Of a stretch of DNA of 36,624 nt, positions 33,922 to 36,624 are shown in pieces. The notes beneath the pieces were generated by a model, which saw only the letters and a list, made by a program, of their open reading frames with translations, made no database searches and had not been told where the DNA came from. Numbering within the stretch: the stretch's first letter is position 1; every line of letters starts with the position of its first letter. The position numbers were made by a program, and so were the translations under genes. The DNA is taken from assembly GCA_022865215.1 (NCBI GenBank), contig JALIDP010000005.1, forward strand, positions 1 to 36,624. Reading direction: 5' to 3'. Source of the DNA: Candidatus Nanohalarchaeota archaeon QJJ-7 (lineage in GTDB: Archaea; Nanohalarchaeota; Nanosalinia; Nanosalinales; Nanohalalkaliarchaeaceae).

Positions 33922-34140
33922 ATGGAATGGGTGAAAGCAGGTAAGAACGAGTGGAGGCTCTCATCCCCTGATTTTGAAGGAACTGCTGTTCTCAACCAGA
34001 CCAATGAAGGTTACATCGCATTGGTCAGAGTAGAGGAGAAGCAGTTCGACATGGAACTTTTGAACGACCGCGAGTTCTTCGAGAAGGAGGAGGAAGCGAT
34101 GGAGTTTCTCAGGGACAGGATGGACCGGGACAGTTACTGA
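33922..34140 (+). CDS. Small uncharacterised protein
   Basis: 72-aa ORF MEWVKAGKNEWRLSSPDFEGTAVLNQTNEGYIALVRVEEKQFD...; composition consistent with a real gene. Confidence 0.55.
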   Translation: MEWVKAGKNEWRLSSPDFEGTAVLNQTNEGYIALVRVEEKQFDMELLNDREFFEKEEEAMEFLRDRMDRDSY

Positions 34141-34181
34141 ATCTTCTACACTCTTTTTATTAGCACCAGAATTCCAAAATG

Positions 34182-34192
34182 CTTATATATAA
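34182..34192 (+). promoter_or_regulatory. Archaeal TATA box (CTTATATATAA), leaderless-type spacing
   Basis: Centred about 26 nt upstream of ATG 34213. Confidence 0.7.
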
Positions 34193-34212
34193 CTTCCTCT
34201 AAGTAACAACAT

Positions 34213-34509
34213 ATGCTTGGTGGGGTGGACTCCTGGGAGGACACTGGAATAAGCGGGATCCTGGGAGACCCAGACGACGATCAGAACAGCTGGAGATCTG
34301 TCCCTCAAGGGATATCTCGGGCCTACGAAGAAGATGTCAGTGATCAAGACGAAGGAGTTTCAGAATCCCGAGATCTAGACTACTGGGAACCGGAAGAGAA
34401 AGGAAGCAGTGGCGCGGGACTCGATCGGGGTTTCAATCCACAAAAAGATACTCTCCGGAATCGTCAGAGCATACGAGAAAAGAGAAGGTATGAACAGGAA
34501 GTCTGGTAG
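34213..34509 (+). CDS. Uncharacterised, probably disordered protein
   Basis: 98-aa ORF directly downstream of a strong TATA box. Confidence 0.55.
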   Translation: MLGGVDSWEDTGISGILGDPDDDQNSWRSVPQGISRAYEEDVSDQDEGVSESRDLDYWEPEEKGSSGAGLDRGFNPQKDTLRNRQSIREKRRYEQEVW

Positions 34510-34566
34510 TCTGTAAAACTCGAAATCTTTTTAAGGCAGTTCCATGTAGCTTCATGAAGGGCATCC

Positions 34567-34950
34567 TTGGAAATCGAAAATCTAGCCCGAAAGCTGAGTC
34601 GAAAATCCCGGCAAACTCCCGGTTCTTCCACGTTCCTTCACGTCATCGACCGGACTTCCTATCCTTCACATTCCTACAATCTCGTACTGGACAGTGAGGA
34701 AGGGTGTTTGAACCCGGAAAATGCCTACCAGGCCAGGCACGGCGAGAACGTCCGTGTTGACGAGGTCAACTCGGAATTCTTCGGCAGTGAAGACCTTCTG
34801 GACCCGGCGATGTTCGTCGAGAGGATGGACCGATACGGGGACCTCGAAACGGTGCAGGAAGGACTGGAAGCAGGTGACGGGAACTATCCCACTGTAACAC
34901 TGGAAAGAGACGGAGAAACAGGAGCGTACCTGGACCCTGAAGCGGTGTAA
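34567..34950 (+). CDS. Uncharacterised protein (start uncertain)
   Basis: 127-aa ORF with acidic composition; TTG start in the track. Confidence 0.5.
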   Translation: MEIENLARKLSRKSRQTPGSSTFLHVIDRTSYPSHSYNLVLDSEEGCLNPENAYQARHGENVRVDEVNSEFFGSEDLLDPAMFVERMDRYGDLETVQEGLEAGDGNYPTVTLERDGETGAYLDPEAV

Positions 34951-34951
34951 A

Positions 34952-35362
34952 TCAGGGTTTCAGGCGTTCCCGGACCTGTGAAGAGCCGTCAGTGTTTCCC
35001 TCGTATTTCCCGATGCGCACGATTTCGATGTTCCCGAAACCCTGTACCTCAAGCTCCTCCTCCAGTTCTTCAGCATCGCGGTCCTGGTCGTAACCCAGTG
35101 TTATGATGTCCGGACGCAGCTCCTCCACGGAGTCGAATATGTTTTTCTCCGAACCGAGGACCGCCCGATCAACCATCTCCAATGCCTGGACCACCTTCCG
35201 ACGGGACTCCTCGTCAATACCGAGTTCCTTGTCGCTGGAGACACGGGAATCCCGCGCTATAACGACCACGAGTTCATCCCCCAGTGATGCCGATTCCTCC
35301 AGGTAATGGAGATGGCCGGGGTGGATGATGTCGAAGGTTCCCTGCGCCATGACCTGTTTCAT
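34952..35362 (-). CDS. ribL: Archaeal FAD synthetase RibL / cytidylyltransferase-like
   Basis: MAQGTFDIIHPGHLHYLEESASLGDELVVVIARD (HxGH) and GSSQVRERL near the C-terminus. Confidence 0.88.
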   Translation of the reverse strand: MKQVMAQGTFDIIHPGHLHYLEESASLGDELVVVIARDSRVSSDKELGIDEESRRKVVQALEMVDRAVLGSEKNIFDSVEELRPDIITLGYDQDRDAEELEEELEVQGFGNIEIVRIGKYEGNTDGSSQVRERLKP

Positions 35363-35406
35363 AAGTGCCGGTTCAGGGTGGAGCTTGAAGAACCTTCCGG
35401 AGCAAG

Positions 35407-35413
35407 TTTAAAT
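35407..35413 (+). promoter_or_regulatory. TATA-like box TTTAAAT
   Basis: Centred about 25 nt upstream of ATG 35435. Confidence 0.55.
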
Positions 35414-35434
35414 CTTGGCTTTAACCAGATGTAT

Positions 35435-35740
35435 ATGAGCGCTGAAGAGAAAGCGGGAGCAATCGACCGCGCCCTTGAAACCGGAAACTGGGAACGGATA
35501 GTTAACGAAACCCGCGCCAGGTTCAATGAGGATCTCCCCAAGGTCGAGTCCAAGATAGGCGACCAGGGATACGGCGATGTCGAGAGGCAGGGCCGGAGAG
35601 TGTCCTACGACCAGGAAGACGGAATCGTCCACGTAATCCAGGAGTACGAAACCTCTGTCGGACCTGTAGAGGTGCTCGCTGAGGTCTCGGAAGAGGAGGG
35701 CTACACGGTCGAGATCCATCATCGCAGGAACAGGAACTGA
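35435..35740 (+). CDS. Uncharacterised protein
   Basis: MSAEEKAGAIDRALETGNWERIVNETRARFNEDLPKVESK... The start is inferred from the leaderless TATA spacing; upstream ORF codons overlap the ribL 5' end. Confidence 0.55.
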   Translation: MSAEEKAGAIDRALETGNWERIVNETRARFNEDLPKVESKIGDQGYGDVERQGRRVSYDQEDGIVHVIQEYETSVGPVEVLAEVSEEEGYTVEIHHRRNRN

Positions 35741-35775
35741 ATGGCTTAAATATTTTTGTTATAAATTAGTGGTTA

Positions 35776-36285
35776 ATGTACTCCGGATTCATTGAAACTA
35801 TCGAAAAATCACCAAGACCGGAAATTATCGCAGGTTTTGACGATTTCATGGAAGAGATCGGGGAGGTCTACACCGAGGCGAACAGCCAGGACATCGAACT
35901 CGTTCCTGTAGAACAGAGGTTAGCAAGGGCTTACGCCGGCCCGACCGTGGCAGGCACTAACACCGACAGTACGACATACCACGCCTCCACTCCGGAGAAG
36001 GAAGCAAATATAGAAGTCGAGGTCCGGGACTACTCCCGTCCCGACCTGGAAACGATGCTGGAGAATCAAGGCGGAAGTGCAACCATCAGCACGGACGCAT
36101 CTAGAAACCACCTGAGAGACATTGTTCTGAAACTGGAGGAGGGTTCAGACCTCCTGTTCGACCTTGTCGGGGACGCGGCCTACGACCTCCTGGAACCATA
36201 CGCGGCCGATTACGAGCGGGACGAGACCGGGAGTGAAAGACGGAGAAGGTTCGTGTTCGAGCGCAGGGACGTTGAGAGACTCTAG
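35776..36285 (+). CDS. Uncharacterised acidic protein
   Basis: 169-aa ORF; TTAAATA box centred about 26 nt upstream of ATG. Confidence 0.58.
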   Translation: MYSGFIETIEKSPRPEIIAGFDDFMEEIGEVYTEANSQDIELVPVEQRLARAYAGPTVAGTNTDSTTYHASTPEKEANIEVEVRDYSRPDLETMLENQGGSATISTDASRNHLRDIVLKLEEGSDLLFDLVGDAAYDLLEPYAADYERDETGSERRRRFVFERRDVERL

Positions 36286-36624
36286 GAGAAGAATTTCTCC
36301 ATCTCCTGCCATGGGGCCTGAGTAACTGTGAAGTCCTCCTCCGGCGGGAACACCTTTCGATAGTTGCCCCAGGTATACCTCTCGTCCATGTAAACAATCA
36401 CGCCTTCATCGTTCTTTGAACGGATGCACCTCCCTGCGGCCTGCATAGCACGGTTCATAGCGGGGTACGCGTAACCGTAGTCCCAGCCCCGGTCGAACTT
36501 GTAGTCGTAAAAGTCGATCAACGACTTGGTCTCCAGGTCCGGACGTTGCAGCGGCAGACCGACAACAAAGACGGCGTTCATCAGTTTCCCGGGGTAATCG
36601 ACACCTTCACCGAACGACCCGCCG
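36282..36624 (-). CDS. XPD/Rad3/DinG-family helicase, C-terminal part (partial)
   Basis: Frame continues upstream of the listed ATG: GGSFGEGVDYPGKLMNAVFVVGLPLQRP (motif V region), then NRAMQAAGRCIRSKNDEGVIVYMDERY (motif VI QxxGRxxR). Confidence 0.88.
   Translation of the reverse strand, partial: GGSFGEGVDYPGKLMNAVFVVGLPLQRPDLETKSLIDFYDYKFDRGWDYGYAYPAMNRAMQAAGRCIRSKNDEGVIVYMDERYTWGNYRKVFPPEEDFTVTQAPWQEMEKFFS

Noticed and set aside
1-36624. CRISPR arrays, tRNA/rRNA genes, IS elements
   Set aside because: No regularly spaced direct repeats, no convincing tRNA T-arm/anticodon cloverleaf, and no transposase-like ORF were seen by eye; a covariance-model scan would be needed to exclude small ncRNAs.

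Overview
The window is a gene-dense archaeal chromosome segment. The strongly acidic proteome (Asp/Glu-rich), small proteins and leaderless-type promoters suggest a salt-in DPANN lineage such as Nanohaloarchaeota; this lineage call is inference. Most of the window is informational core: partial ileS, YbaK deacylase, DHH phosphoesterase, fibrillarin/Nop5 and S17e. It also holds the classic archaeal exosome/proteasome/RNase P/prefoldin superoperon on the minus strand: L15e, Rpp30, Pop5, PsmA, SBDS, Rrp4, Rrp41, Rrp42, L37Ae, RpoP, Pcc1, prefoldin beta, UPF0147 and SepF. Other recognisable genes are ABCE1, a KH/Zn-ribbon protein, YchF/Ygr210 and DRG GTPases, the Era-like/DUF2073/Zn-ribbon trio, a PEP-synthase-like protein, Dph2, a METTL5-like methyltransferase, RpoL, MscL, DUF99, signal peptidase, RibL and an XPD-like helicase (partial). 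The strongest anomalies are: (1) an ABCE1/Rli1 that keeps the full-length N-terminal region but has none of the eight FeS-cluster cysteines, while Dph2 in the same window keeps its three cluster cysteines; (2) two homologous tandem-hairpin arrays about 1.6 kb apart (32148-32237 and 33807-33906) with matching 23-nt/4-nt/23-nt geometry and compensatory stem changes; (3) a PEP-synthase homolog with His-to-Asn at the phosphocarrier position and a shrunken C-terminal barrel; (4) a histone-fold protein with a C-terminal coiled-coil extension. No CRISPR array, tRNA, rRNA or transposon was recognised.
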